A stretch of 64,000 nucleotides of DNA from Aldehydirespirator sp965219165. GTDB taxonomy: Bacteria > Actinomycetota > Acidimicrobiia > Acidimicrobiales > Aldehydirespiratoraceae. The DNA lies in NCBI GenBank assembly GCA_965219165.1, contig CBDCMW010000002.1, forward strand, positions 1,736,001 to 1,800,000, given 5' to 3'. The notes beneath the pieces were generated by a model that was not told the DNA's origin, did not search any database, and saw only the letters and a list, made by a program, of their open reading frames with translations. Positions 10,185 through 19,575 of the stretch are shown piece after piece. Position 1 is the stretch's first letter, and each line of letters begins with the position of its first letter. The position numbers and the translations under genes are program-made.

Positions 10185-11483
10185 ATGGGCACCGACGACA
10201 TCACCCCTGAGGGGGACATCACTCCTGAGGGGTATGTGCACCGCGTCGTGGACGCGGAGATGCGCAGGGCGCTCACAACGATGCCCGCGGTGGTGGTCGA
10301 GGGTCCTCGCGCCTGCGGCAAGACGTGGACCGGGCGCCGGTTCGCCAACAGCGCCGTGTACCTGGACGACAGAGTGAGCGCCGCGCTGGACGCGGGAATG
10401 GATCCGGCGTCGGTCCTCGACGGCGCGCCGCCTCGGCTGCTGGACGAGTGGCAGCTCGCGCCGGGTGTCTGGAACCCGATGCGGCGAGCCTGCGACGCCC
10501 GAGGAATGAGAGGCCAATTCATCCTGACGGGCTCCGCCGACCCGCCCGACGACATCACCAGACACTCCGGCGCCGGGCGGATCATCCGAGTCCGCATGCG
10601 GCCCATGAGCCTCTACGAGAGCAGCGAGTCCGACGGCGGCGTGTCGCTGGGAGCACTCCTCGACGGCGAAGGGTGCGCGGCCGCCGACGCCGGTTTGGCG
10701 CTGGGCGACGTGCTCGAGCTCGCGTGCCGGGGCGGATGGCCCCAGATGCGCGACGCCGACCCGGTCACGGCCGGCGACGCCTCCCGCGCCTATCTCGACG
10801 AGATCAGCCGCACCGACGTGTCCAGGGTGGACGGCACCGAGCGAGACCCGATGCGCGTGCGGCGACTGCTCGTGTCGCTGGCCCGCAACGTGGCCACCGA
10901 GGTGAGGCACACGGTGCTGGCCGCGGACACCGCCGCCGCTGGCGAGGCGCCCCTCGAGCGCCGTACGGTCGCCAGCTATCTGGCCGCGCTGGCCCGGCTG
11001 TTCGTCGTGGAGGAGGTGCCCGCTTGGAGGCCGCATCTTGCCTCGCGTGCACAGGCGCGGCGCTCGCCGAAGATCCACCTCGTGGATCCGTCACTGACCG
11101 CGGCCGCACTGGGGGCAGACGTCGACGGGCTGATGCGCGACCTGGGCTTCGCCGGACGGCTGTTCGAGTCGATGACGATCCGCGACCTGCAGGTCTATGC
11201 CCGAGCGAATCGCTGCTCGCTGTCGCACTACCGCGACAGCGACAACCTGGAAGTCGACCTGATCATCGAACGGCCCGACGGTAGGTGGATCGCGGCGGAG
11301 GTCAAGCTTGGAGGCGCAGCCGCGATCGGCAAGGGCGCCCGGACGCTGCGGCGGCTGCGCGACAAGCTCGACCGGACCAAGACCGGCGACCCGGCCAAGC
11401 TCATGGTGATCACCGCGGGCGGCTACGCCTACGAGCGCCCCGACGGAGTGTGCGTGGTTCCCATAACCGCCCTCGGTCCCTAG
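10185..11483 (+). CDS. AAA_14/DUF4143 ATPase with PD-(D/E)xK-like C-terminus
   Basis: 432 aa. N-terminal P-loop ATPase with Walker A VVEGPRACGKTWT (about 30-42), a Walker-B-region segment RLLDEWQLAPGVW and sensor-like FILTGSADPP. The DUF4143 C-terminal domain ends with LEVDLIIERPDGRWIAAEVK, which matches a restriction-endonuclease-like D-x(n)-E-x-K core. The family is common in bacteria and archaea as isolated accessory genes of unknown role. ATG 10185 is chosen because AAGAGAAAG precedes it and the open frame upstream crosses the promoter palindromes. The first residues contain a duplicated hexapeptide DITPEGDITPEG encoded by an 18-bp repeat. A monocistronic accessory gene between trk and glt. 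Confidence 0.82.
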   Translation: MGTDDITPEGDITPEGYVHRVVDAEMRRALTTMPAVVVEGPRACGKTWTGRRFANSAVYLDDRVSAALDAGMDPASVLDGAPPRLLDEWQLAPGVWNPMRRACDARGMRGQFILTGSADPPDDITRHSGAGRIIRVRMRPMSLYESSESDGGVSLGALLDGEGCAAADAGLALGDVLELACRGGWPQMRDADPVTAGDASRAYLDEISRTDVSRVDGTERDPMRVRRLLVSLARNVATEVRHTVLAADTAAAGEAPLERRTVASYLAALARLFVVEEVPAWRPHLASRAQARRSPKIHLVDPSLTAAALGADVDGLMRDLGFAGRLFESMTIRDLQVYARANRCSLSHYRDSDNLEVDLIIERPDGRWIAAEVKLGGAAAIGKGARTLRRLRDKLDRTKTGDPAKLMVITAGGYAYERPDGVCVVPITALGP

Positions 11484-11584
11484 CCCCATCGGTTGGACTT
11501 CTGGCGGCGGACACCCTGGCGCGGCCGCCGAGGCGCGGGTCGTGCCCACGCTGCGGCGTCTCGCGCGGCTGCCGGGCATCCGAC

Positions 11585-11615
11585 TTGACGCGAAGGCCGG
11601 ATGCTTCGGTAGGTT
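11585..11615 (+). promoter_or_regulatory. Possible promoter of the gltBD operon
   Basis: TTGACG (11585-11590) and TAGGTT (11610-11615) are separated by 19 bp, about 130 bp before gltB. The spacing is slightly long. It is the only sigma-70-like pair I see in the 260-bp gap between the ATPase gene and gltB; the rest of the gap shows no gene. Confidence 0.3.
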
Positions 11616-11745
11616 GTTCGGACACGTCTCGAGCGGTGATCGGCCAATGATGTCCCTCCCGCCGCCGCGCTTGCCGCGGTTCGGGCACACCCGCTCCGCC
11701 TGAGAGACGCTGCCCACAACGATCCAGCCTCCCGCGAGGAGACCG

Positions 11746-14700
11746 ATGGCTGCCGACCCCGCCCAGCGCCAGGGCCTCTACGACCCGCAGCACGAGCACG
11801 ACGCCTGCGGTGTCAGCTTCGTGTGCGACATCGGCGGGAAGGCCTCGCACAGCGTGGTGGCGCTGGGCGTGCGGGCCCTGTGCAACCTGGAGCACCGGGG
11901 CGCGCTGGGCGCCGACCCCCTCACCGGCGACGGCGCCGGCATCCTGATCCAGGTACCGGACCGCTTCCTGCGCGATGTCGTGGACTACGCGCTGCCCCCC
12001 GCAGGCCAGTACGCCACCGGCATCGGCTTCCTGCCCGCGGCCCCGCCCGAGGCCGACCGGGCCGCGGCGCAGGTGGAGGACATCGTGAGTTCCGAGGGCC
12101 TGCGTGTGATCGGCTGGCGGGAGGTTCCCATCGACCCGTCGATGCTGGGCCGGGGCTCGCTCGACGCCATGCCCAGCTTCCGCCAGCTGTTCATCGCCGG
12201 CGACGGCCTGGACGGCATCGATCTCGACCGGCGGGTCTACGTCGTGCGCAAGCGCATCGAGCACGAGATCGGGCCCGGCGGCGTCGGCTACCGCGCCGCC
12301 GAGGACGTCGACTCGGCCATGGGCGCGGCCGCTCCGCCCCACACCGGCGTGTACTTTGCAAGCCTCAGCGCCCGGACCATCGTCTACAAGGGGATGCTGA
12401 TCTCCCGCCAGCTCACCTCGTTCTACGCGGACCTCCGTGACGAGCGGGTCGAGAGCGCGCTGGCGCTGGTGCACTCCCGCTTCTCCACCAACACGTTCCC
12501 GTCGTGGCCGCTGGCCCATCCCTACCGGATGATCGCCCACAACGGCGAGATCAACACCATCGCCGGCAACCGCAACTGGATGCGGGCCCGCGAGGCGCTG
12601 CTGTCGTCGCCGCACCTCGAGGGCCTGGAGCGGGCCTTCCCGATCTGCACGCCCGGCGCCAGCGACACCGCCGGCTTCGACGAGGTGCTCGAGTTGCTGA
12701 CCCTCAGCGGGTACTCGCTGGCCGAGGCCGTGCTGATGATGATCCCCGAGCCGTGGGAGCACCACGCCGAGATGAGCGCCGACCGCAAGGCCTTCTACCA
12801 GTACCACGCCACCCGCATGGAGCCCTGGGACGGCCCCGCGTCGATTGCCTTCACCGACGGCACCGTCATCGGCGCGGTGCTCGATCGCAACGGCCTCCGC
12901 CCTTCCCGCTACCTGGTGACCAACGACGGGCTGGTGGTGATGGCCTCGGAGACGGGCGTCATCGACGTCCCGCAGGGCTCGGTGGTGGAGAAGGGGCGCC
13001 TGCAGCCCGGACGCATGTTCCTGATCGACACCGCCGAAGGTCGCATCGTGCGCGACGATGAGATCAAGGACCGCCTGGCTGCGGCCCGTCCCTACGGACG
13101 CTGGCTGGATCAGAACCTTGTTCATCTGGACGACCTGCCCCGGCGCGACACGCCGCGGCGCGAGGAGGGGTCGCTGATCCAGCGCCAGCAGGTGTTCGGG
13201 CACACCCACGAGGAGCATCGGCTGCTGCTCGCCCCCATGGCCATCGACGGCAAGGAGGCGTTGGGCTCGATGGGCACCGACACCCCGCCGGCGGTGCTGT
13301 CGGAGCGCAACCGGCCCATCTACGACTTCTTCAAGCAACTCTTCGCGCAGGTGACCAACCCTCCTCTCGACGCCATACGCGAGGAGCTCGTCACCTCGCT
13401 GTATGCCAGGATCGGTCCCGAGGGCAACCTGTTCGACCCCCAGCCGTCGTCCTGCCGCGCCATCCACCTCGACCGGCCGGTGATCACCGACACCGAACTG
13501 GCCCGGCTCGCGGCCATCGACGGCGCCGGAGGGCTCGGGGACTTCCATGCCGAGGTGGTCTCCGCCCTGTATCCCGTGTCCGGGGGCGGCGACGGGCTGC
13601 GGCAGGCGCTGCAGGAGCTGCGGGACGCGGCGTCGGCGGCCATCGAGGCCGGCGCCAATATCCTGATCGTGTCGGACCGCGGCAGCGACGAGCGGCTGGC
13701 CCAGATCCCGTCCCTGCTGGCCACCTCCGCGGTCCATCAGCACCTGGTGTCCGAGCGCACCCGCACCCGGGTGGGTCTGGTGGCGGAGTCCGGCGATGCC
13801 CGCGAGGTGCACCATCTGTGCCTTCACCTCGGCTACGGGGCCAATGCGGTGAACCCGTACCTCGCCTTCGAGACCCTCACCGAGATGGTCACCGAGGGGC
13901 TGCACGGGCTGGATCCGTCGATGGGGGTCGAGGCCGCGCACCGCAACTTCACCAAGGCCGCGTGCGCGGGCATCCTCAAGGTGATGTCCAAGATGGGCAT
14001 CTCCACCGTGGCCTCCTACACCGGCGCCCAGATCTTCGAGGCCATCGGGCTGGGCTCCGATCTGGTGGACGAGTACTTCACCGGCACCTCCAGCCGCTTG
14101 GGCGGTATCGGCCTCGAGGAGATCGCGGCCGCGGTGGCGGTGCGGCATGGGCGGGCGTTCCCGACGAACCCGACCCGACGGGCCCACCGCACCATCCAGG
14201 CCGGCGGCGAGTACCAGTGGCGGCGCGAGGGCGAGTACCACCTGTTCAACCCCGAGACCGTGTTCAAGCTGCAGCACGCCACCCGCGAGCGGCGCTTCGA
14301 CATCTTCGGGGAGTACACACGCCGCGTGGACGACCAGTCCCGACGGCTGGGAACGCTGCGGGGCCTGTTCCGGCTCCGCACCGGGTCGCGGCCGCCTGTG
14401 CCGCTCGACGAGGTCGAGCCGGTGGCCGAGATCGTCAAGCGCTTCGCCACTGGTGCCATGAGCTACGGATCGATATCGGCGGAGGCCCACGAGACCCTGG
14501 CCATCGCCATGAACCGCATCGGGGGCAAGTCCAACACCGGCGAGGGCGGCGAGGACGCCGACCGCTACATCCCCGATCCCAACGGCGACCTGAGGCGCAG
14601 CGCGGTGAAGCAGGCCGCGTCGGGGCGCTTCGGCGTGACCAGCGAGTACCTGGTCAACGCGGACGACATCCAGATCAAGATGGCCCAGGGGGCCAAGCCT

Positions 14701-16359
14701 GGCGAGGGGGGCCAGCTGCCGGGCCACAAGGTGTACCCGTGGATTGCCAAGACCCGCCACTCCACCCCCGGTGTGGGGCTCATCTCACCGCCGCCGCATC
14801 ACGACATCTACTCCATCGAGGACCTGGCCCAGCTCATCCACGACCTCAAGAACGCCAACCCCGCGGCCCGCATCCACGTGAAGCTGGTGGCCGAGGTCGG
14901 TGTGGGCACCGTGGCCGCCGGGGTGTCGAAGGCCCATGCCGACGTGGTGCTGATCTCCGGCCACGACGGGGGCACCGGGGCGTCGCCGCTCACCTCGATC
15001 AAGCACGCCGGCGCGCCCTGGGAGCTGGGGCTGGCCGAGACCCAGCAGACGCTGCTGCTCAACGATCTGCGCGACCGCATCGTGGTGCAGGTCGACGGCC
15101 AGCTCAAGACCGGCCGCGACGTGGTGATAGCCGCGCTGCTGGGAGCCGAGGAGTTCGGTTTCGCCACCGCGCCGCTGGTGGTGATGGGCTGCGTGATGAT
15201 GCGGGTGTGCCACCTCGACACCTGTCCGGTGGGGGTGGCCACCCAGAATCCCGAGCTGCGCAAGAAGTTCTCGGGACGACCCGAGTTCGTGATCAACTTC
15301 TTCGAGTTCATCGCTGAAGAGGTGCGTGCGCTGCTGGCAGAGCTGGGCTTCCGCAGCCTTGAGGAGGCCGTCGGGCAGGTGGAGATGCTCGACGTGGCCG
15401 ACGCGGTCGGACACTGGAAGGCGTCGGGGCTGGACCTGACTCCCATCCTGCACCTGCCGCCGGTGGAGCCCGGCGCGGTGCGCCACCAGCGAGCGGAGCA
15501 GGACCACGGCCTGGACCGGGCCCTCGACCAGATGCTGATCCAGCTCGCCGAGGGCGCCCTGGAGGACGGCCGCCCGGTGACGATCGACATTCCGATCCGC
15601 AATACCAACCGCACCGTGGGCACGCTGCTGGGCAGCGAGGTGACCCAGCGCCACGGCGCCGCGGGCCTGCCCGACGACACGATCGTGGTGAACTTCACCG
15701 GCTCGGCGGGCACCTCCTTCGGCGCGTTCGTTCCCCGGGGCATCACCCTGCGCCTGGAAGGCGACGCCAACGACTACGTCGGCAAGGGCCTGTCGGGCGG
15801 GCGCATCGTCATCCGCCCGCCCGCCGACGCCAACTTCGCGGCGGAGCGCAACGTCATCGCGGGCAACGTCATCGGGTACGGCGCAACCTCGGGCGAGATG
15901 TACCTGCGGGGCCTGGTGGGGGAGCGGTTCTGCGTGCGCAACTCGGGGGCCGTCGCCATCGTCGAGGGGGTCGGCGACCACGGGTGCGAGTACATGACGG
16001 GAGGGCGCACGGTGGTGCTCGGCCCGGTGGGCCGCAACTTCGCGGCAGGAATGTCGGGCGGGATCGCCTTCGTCTACGACCCGCGCGGCAAGCTGCCGAT
16101 CCGGGTCAACGGTGAGATGGTGGAGCTGGAGCCCCTCGACGCCGAGGACTTCGTATGGCTGAGGCACCGGGTGGAGCGCCACCGTCACGAGACCGGCAGC
16201 GAGGTGGCGGCCCGGCTGCTGTCGGACTGGGCCTCAGCCTCGAAGAGCTTCGTGAAGGTGATGCCAGTGGACTACAAGCGGGTCGTGCTCGCGGCCGACC
16301 AGGCCCGGGCCACCGGCACCGACGAAGTGGCCGCAGTGATGGCCGCCGCCCATGGCTGA
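11746..16359 (+). CDS. gltB: Glutamate synthase, large (alpha) subunit
   Basis: 1537 aa, the usual length for the GOGAT large subunit, which makes two glutamates from glutamine and 2-oxoglutarate with electrons passed through GltD. Near the N-terminus EHDACGVSFV holds the Ntn-type catalytic Cys revealed after propeptide removal. A central FMN domain is marked by GEGGEDADRY and KPGEGGQLPGHKVYPWIA. The 3Fe-4S cysteines are in CVMMRVCHLDTCPVG near residue 1150. A C-terminal GXGXG beta-helix domain is present. Start ATG 11746 has GCGAGGAG 3-4 nt upstream. The stop TGA lies inside the first unit of a 47-bp repeat leading to gltD. Confidence 0.96.
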   Translation: MAADPAQRQGLYDPQHEHDACGVSFVCDIGGKASHSVVALGVRALCNLEHRGALGADPLTGDGAGILIQVPDRFLRDVVDYALPPAGQYATGIGFLPAAPPEADRAAAQVEDIVSSEGLRVIGWREVPIDPSMLGRGSLDAMPSFRQLFIAGDGLDGIDLDRRVYVVRKRIEHEIGPGGVGYRAAEDVDSAMGAAAPPHTGVYFASLSARTIVYKGMLISRQLTSFYADLRDERVESALALVHSRFSTNTFPSWPLAHPYRMIAHNGEINTIAGNRNWMRAREALLSSPHLEGLERAFPICTPGASDTAGFDEVLELLTLSGYSLAEAVLMMIPEPWEHHAEMSADRKAFYQYHATRMEPWDGPASIAFTDGTVIGAVLDRNGLRPSRYLVTNDGLVVMASETGVIDVPQGSVVEKGRLQPGRMFLIDTAEGRIVRDDEIKDRLAAARPYGRWLDQNLVHLDDLPRRDTPRREEGSLIQRQQVFGHTHEEHRLLLAPMAIDGKEALGSMGTDTPPAVLSERNRPIYDFFKQLFAQVTNPPLDAIREELVTSLYARIGPEGNLFDPQPSSCRAIHLDRPVITDTELARLAAIDGAGGLGDFHAEVVSALYPVSGGGDGLRQALQELRDAASAAIEAGANILIVSDRGSDERLAQIPSLLATSAVHQHLVSERTRTRVGLVAESGDAREVHHLCLHLGYGANAVNPYLAFETLTEMVTEGLHGLDPSMGVEAAHRNFTKAACAGILKVMSKMGISTVASYTGAQIFEAIGLGSDLVDEYFTGTSSRLGGIGLEEIAAAVAVRHGRAFPTNPTRRAHRTIQAGGEYQWRREGEYHLFNPETVFKLQHATRERRFDIFGEYTRRVDDQSRRLGTLRGLFRLRTGSRPPVPLDEVEPVAEIVKRFATGAMSYGSISAEAHETLAIAMNRIGGKSNTGEGGEDADRYIPDPNGDLRRSAVKQAASGRFGVTSEYLVNADDIQIKMAQGAKPGEGGQLPGHKVYPWIAKTRHSTPGVGLISPPPHHDIYSIEDLAQLIHDLKNANPAARIHVKLVAEVGVGTVAAGVSKAHADVVLISGHDGGTGASPLTSIKHAGAPWELGLAETQQTLLLNDLRDRIVVQVDGQLKTGRDVVIAALLGAEEFGFATAPLVVMGCVMMRVCHLDTCPVGVATQNPELRKKFSGRPEFVINFFEFIAEEVRALLAELGFRSLEEAVGQVEMLDVADAVGHWKASGLDLTPILHLPPVEPGAVRHQRAEQDHGLDRALDQMLIQLAEGALEDGRPVTIDIPIRNTNRTVGTLLGSEVTQRHGAAGLPDDTIVVNFTGSAGTSFGAFVPRGITLRLEGDANDYVGKGLSGGRIVIRPPADANFAAERNVIAGNVIGYGATSGEMYLRGLVGERFCVRNSGAVAIVEGVGDHGCEYMTGGRTVVLGPVGRNFAAGMSGGIAFVYDPRGKLPIRVNGEMVELEPLDAEDFVWLRHRVERHRHETGSEVAARLLSDWASASKSFVKVMPVDYKRVVLAADQARATGTDEVAAVMAAAHG

Positions 16360-16500
16360 TATCCCCGGAGGGTGTTCGGCATGAGGCGAGTGTTTGCCAT
16401 GGCTGATATCCCCGGAGGGTGTTCGGCATGAGGCGAGTGTTTGCCATGGCTGATATCCCCGGAGGGTGTTCGGCATGAGGCGAGTGTTTGCCATGGCTGA
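16351..16500 (+). repeat. 47-bp tandem repeat at the gltB-gltD junction
   Basis: Three perfect units begin at 16351, 16398 and 16445, followed by the first 9 bp of a fourth at 16492. Each unit contains, in order, the octamer ATGGCTGA (which holds the gltB stop in unit 1), a GGAGGG Shine-Dalgarno element and an ATGA overlapping stop/start 8 nt later. The identity of the units implies a recent or continually homogenised expansion. ATGGCTGA also starts gltD itself, so slippage between these copies may have seeded the array. Confidence 0.95.
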
Positions 16501-16519
16501 GAGAGTGCCGGATGGCTGA
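16381..16519 (+). other. Chain of three overlapping mini-ORFs between gltB and gltD
   Basis: Starting at 16381, 16428 and 16475, the repeat makes mini-ORFs of 16, 16 and 14 codons. The first two encode MRRVFAMADIPGGCSA; the third reads MRRVFAMAERVPDG. Each ATG has GGAGGG exactly 8 nt upstream, and successive ORFs overlap as ATGA. The third overlaps the gltD start by 8 bp. A ribosome ending gltB could therefore reinitiate repeatedly until gltD. That the peptides are made is not shown; the sequence arrangement is direct. Confidence 0.5.
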
Positions 16520-17975
16520 TCCGCGGGGGTTCCTGGTGCATGGCAGGGAGCTGCCGACCCGACGGCCTGTGCCGGTTCGGCTGCGCGACTGGCGCGAGGT
16601 GTACGACAACTTCCCGGCGGACAAGCTCCGCCAGCAGGCGTCGCGCTGCATGGACTGCGGCATCCCGTTCTGCAACAACGGCTGCCCCCTCGGCAACCTG
16701 ATCCCCGACTGGAACGATCTGGTGCACCGCGGGCATTGGCGGCGGGCAATCGAGCGCCTGCACGCCACCAACAACTTCCCGGAGTTCACCGGCCGGCTGT
16801 GCCCCGCGCCGTGCGAGGCGGCCTGCGTGCTGGGCATCCACGAGCCGCCGGTGACGATCAAGCAGGTCGAGGTGGAGATAGTCGACCGGGCGTGGGCCGA
16901 GGGCTGGATCGTGCCCCAGCCCGCCGCGGCCCGCACCGGTCGCAGCGTGGCGGTGGTGGGGTCGGGCCCGGCCGGGCTGGCCGCGGCCCAGCAGCTCACC
17001 AGGGCCGGCCATCGGGTGGTGGTGTTCGAGCGGGACGACCGCATTGGAGGCTTGCTGCGCTACGGCATCCCCGAGTTCAAGATGGAGAAGCGCCATCTCG
17101 ATCGCCGTCTGGCCCAGATGGAAGCCGAGGGAACGGAGTTCCGGGCGGATGTGGAGGTCGGCACCGACGTGACCGCGGAGGCACTGCAGGCCGACTCCGA
17201 CGCGGTGGTGCTGGCCTGCGGGGCCACGGCTTGGCGGGATCTGCCCATTCCGGGTCGGGATCTGCGGGGGGTGTACCAGGCCATGGAGTACCTGCCGCTG
17301 GCCAACCGGGTGCAGGAGGGCGATCTCGACTCCACGCCCATCTCCGCGGCGGGCAAGCGGGTGGTGATCATCGGCGGGGGCGACACCGGGGCCGACTGCC
17401 TCGGCACCGCCCACCGCCAGCAGGCCGCCTCGATCCGCCAGTTCGAGATCATGCCCCGCCCGCCCGACGAGCGTGGAGATGCCGACCCGTGGCCGACGTG
17501 GCCCATGATCTACCGGGTGTCGTCGGCCCATGAGGAGGGCGGCGAGCGCGACTACGCCATCAACACCACCGGGTTCATCGGCGACGGCGACGGCAACCTG
17601 GCCGCGCTGGCCACGGTGCGGGTGGAGCAACATTGGCGAGATGGCCGGATGAGCTTCGATCCGGTTCCGGGCACCGAAGCGGAGATTCCCGCTGAGCTGG
17701 TGCTGCTGGCCATGGGCTTCGTGGGTCCGGAGCGGGGACCGCTGCTCGATCAGTTCGGGGTGGAGCTCGACGGTCGGGGCAACGTGGCCCGCGACGAGCG
17801 CTGGGCCACAAGTGTGCCCGGCGTGTACGTGTGCGGCGACATGGGGAGGGGCCAGAGCCTCATCGTGTGGGCCATAGCCGAGGGTCGGGCCTGCGCCGCG
17901 GCCGTGGACGCCGAACTGACCGGCTCCACCGACCTGCCAGCGGTGGTCACGCCCGCCTCGACGCCCCTTCGGTAG
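16512..17975 (+). CDS. gltD: Glutamate synthase, small (beta) subunit
   Basis: 487 aa FAD- and NADPH-binding electron donor for GltB. N-terminal 4Fe-4S ligands are visible in CMDCGIPFCNNGCPLGN and CPAPCEAAC. The FAD Rossmann motif is VAVVGSGPAGLAAAQQL and the NADPH motif VVIIGGGDTGADCLG. ATG 16512 (MADPRGFLV) is preferred over the upstream in-frame ATG because GAGAGAG lies 6 nt before it and GltD proteins begin at this point. The gene lies downstream of the 47-bp repeat and probably depends on coupling to gltB. Confidence 0.94.
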   Translation: MADPRGFLVHGRELPTRRPVPVRLRDWREVYDNFPADKLRQQASRCMDCGIPFCNNGCPLGNLIPDWNDLVHRGHWRRAIERLHATNNFPEFTGRLCPAPCEAACVLGIHEPPVTIKQVEVEIVDRAWAEGWIVPQPAAARTGRSVAVVGSGPAGLAAAQQLTRAGHRVVVFERDDRIGGLLRYGIPEFKMEKRHLDRRLAQMEAEGTEFRADVEVGTDVTAEALQADSDAVVLACGATAWRDLPIPGRDLRGVYQAMEYLPLANRVQEGDLDSTPISAAGKRVVIIGGGDTGADCLGTAHRQQAASIRQFEIMPRPPDERGDADPWPTWPMIYRVSSAHEEGGERDYAINTTGFIGDGDGNLAALATVRVEQHWRDGRMSFDPVPGTEAEIPAELVLLAMGFVGPERGPLLDQFGVELDGRGNVARDERWATSVPGVYVCGDMGRGQSLIVWAIAEGRACAAAVDAELTGSTDLPAVVTPASTPLR

Positions 17976-18035
17976 CTCGTGTTCGGGTCGGTGCCCGCAG
18001 GTGGTCTGTTCCCCGCCGGGCGTTCGAGTGGCTGA

Positions 18036-18782
18036 TCAGGCCAGTACGGCGTAGACGATGAGGTTGTCGTCGTAGGTGCGCACGTCGAAATCGAAGTCGC
18101 CGCCGCAGGTGACCAGCCGAAGCGTCGGCTGCTCCGTCGGTCCGTAGACCGCATCGGTGGGGAAGGAGTCCTTGTCATGACGTTCCGATGATTCGACTAC
18201 GTATGTGACGGTCGTTCCGTCCTCCCTGTCGATGTGGATCTCATCGCCGGCCTCCAAGTACTTGAGGTAGAAGAACACGGCCGGTCCTTCACGGGAGTCC
18301 ACATGGCCGAGAATCACCGCCGGCCCCTGCTCGCCCGGTTCGGGGCCACCCAGCCACCAACCGGTCTCTTCGGTTCCCTCCGGCACCTCTATCGAACCGT
18401 CGTCCTCAAGGCCGAGGGGGATGATCGGTGCTTCCACTTCAATTGATGGGATGCGAATGGTGACCGGATTGGGCGCCTGGATTCGGGCGTCGTCCACGAT
18501 GCCGTCAACCGAGTTGACGAGCGACGGTGCTGGGATGCCGAGGACGCTGGTCACAGGGGCAGCCGTCGTGAGTAGCTCCGTCGCTGGGGTCGGCGCTGGT
18601 GCCGGGCTGGCAGCAGCCGGCTGGGTGGTGGCTGTCTCGCGGTAGGGCGTTGACGTCGAGGGTGCCGTGGCCGGGTCAACTCCGGCTGGGCGGTCCGAGC
18701 CGCATGACGCGACTGCGGCAGCGGCGATCAGTGCCGCTGCCGCAGTGCGCAGTATCGCCGCTAGGGGCTTGGCGTTCGCCAT
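18036..18782 (-). CDS. Sortase-like lipoprotein (class E/F type)
   Basis: 248 aa. A lipoprotein signal peptide with lipobox VASC (Cys27) is followed by a long Pro/Ala/Thr-rich linker and a sortase beta-barrel. The catalytic His lies in VILGHVDSR and the catalytic Cys226 in LRLVTCGGDFD. Sortases cut cell-wall sorting signals and join the protein to peptidoglycan or pilins. The usual arginine twelve or thirteen residues after Cys is Asp here (YDDN); an Arg nine residues after Cys might substitute. ATG 18782 is chosen because the signal peptide begins there. Two candidate substrates lie directly upstream on the same strand. A second, broken copy of this gene's 5' end lies at 19576-19665. Confidence 0.8.
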   Translation of the reverse strand: MANAKPLAAILRTAAAALIAAAAVASCGSDRPAGVDPATAPSTSTPYRETATTQPAAASPAPAPTPATELLTTAAPVTSVLGIPAPSLVNSVDGIVDDARIQAPNPVTIRIPSIEVEAPIIPLGLEDDGSIEVPEGTEETGWWLGGPEPGEQGPAVILGHVDSREGPAVFFYLKYLEAGDEIHIDREDGTTVTYVVESSERHDKDSFPTDAVYGPTEQPTLRLVTCGGDFDFDVRTYDDNLIVYAVLA

Positions 18783-18813
18783 GAACACCCGCCCCGAGCG
18801 GGTTGGCTTGGTG

Positions 18814-19398
18814 TTAGGCGTTGCGTCGAACAGCCAGCGCAGCACCGGCAAGCAGGGTTGCACCGACGAGAGCCGCGGTCAACGGGACCGCCACGCTGTT
18901 GCTGTCGGAGCCGGCCGTGCCGCCGAAGCCTGTTTCGGCACCGCCATCCGGAGCCATGTCATCGGCCATGTCGTCGATGAAGAGCACTGGAACAGCACTG
19001 CTCTCAGCTGCAGTGGCATCGCCGGAACCGAACGCGAAATTCGCCGGGACGTCGTGGGTGACCTCAACGGTGAAAGTGCCGTCACCTCCGACAACCGCCG
19101 GGCCACCGATGGGGCTGAGGACGCAGTTGTCAGGACCCATGTCCGTCATAGCGGCCACGATCGCATCCGTTGACATGGCGGTCGTGAGCTGTTCGCCGGG
19201 AACGGTGCACGGCACGATGAAAATCAACAAGCCTGAGGTCCAGCCCGATCCAGTGAGCGTGAAGGTGTGCGTTCCCGGGCCGGCCACGGCCGGCGGGTCA
19301 GCCGACAGCGCTGGGCCATCTTGCGCCGAGGCTTGGCCGGTGAATGCAAACAGAGCAATCACACTCGTCATCACTGCTAATGCCACAATCCTCTTCAC
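18814..19398 (-). CDS. Secreted surface protein with C-terminal anchor (putative sortase substrate)
   Basis: 194 aa. Signal peptide MKRIVALAVMTSVIALFAF ending in QASAQ; an Ig-like beta domain beginning LSADPPAVAGPGTHTFTLTG with two cysteines, resembling neocarzinostatin-type or IPT folds; then a short acidic DDMADDMAPDGG; then ETGFGGTAGSDSNSVAVPL, a membrane segment and terminal RRNA. That order (motif, hydrophobic span, basic tail) is a sorting signal, though not LPXTG. The GTG start at 19398 is chosen from AAAGGACAG 5 nt upstream. A -10-like TATATA at 19484-19489 and a perfect palindrome CCCACGCGTGGG (19451-19462) lie upstream. Just upstream of the sortase gene, 31 bp apart. Confidence 0.78.
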   Translation of the reverse strand: MKRIVALAVMTSVIALFAFTGQASAQDGPALSADPPAVAGPGTHTFTLTGSGWTSGLLIFIVPCTVPGEQLTTAMSTDAIVAAMTDMGPDNCVLSPIGGPAVVGGDGTFTVEVTHDVPANFAFGSGDATAAESSAVPVLFIDDMADDMAPDGGAETGFGGTAGSDSNSVAVPLTAALVGATLLAGAALAVRRNA

Positions 19399-19575
19399 GT
19401 CGACTGTCCTTTCGTTGTTGTGATTGTCCGTAGCGCTCTCGCAAGTCATCCCCACGCGTGGGAGCCCGCTGGCTGGCGCCCACTATATACCAGCGGCGGT
19501 CGTCACATGGGGCAGCACGGCGGGCAGCGCCATTGCAGACGGGCCACCATCCAGGTGAGCGCGACGAACGGGGTG

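Noticed and set aside
11410..14760. 1116-codon minus-strand frame opposite gltB
   Set aside because: Antisense to a full-length, motif-complete GltB; low-complexity His/Arg/Gly/Val product; explained by third-position GC bias.
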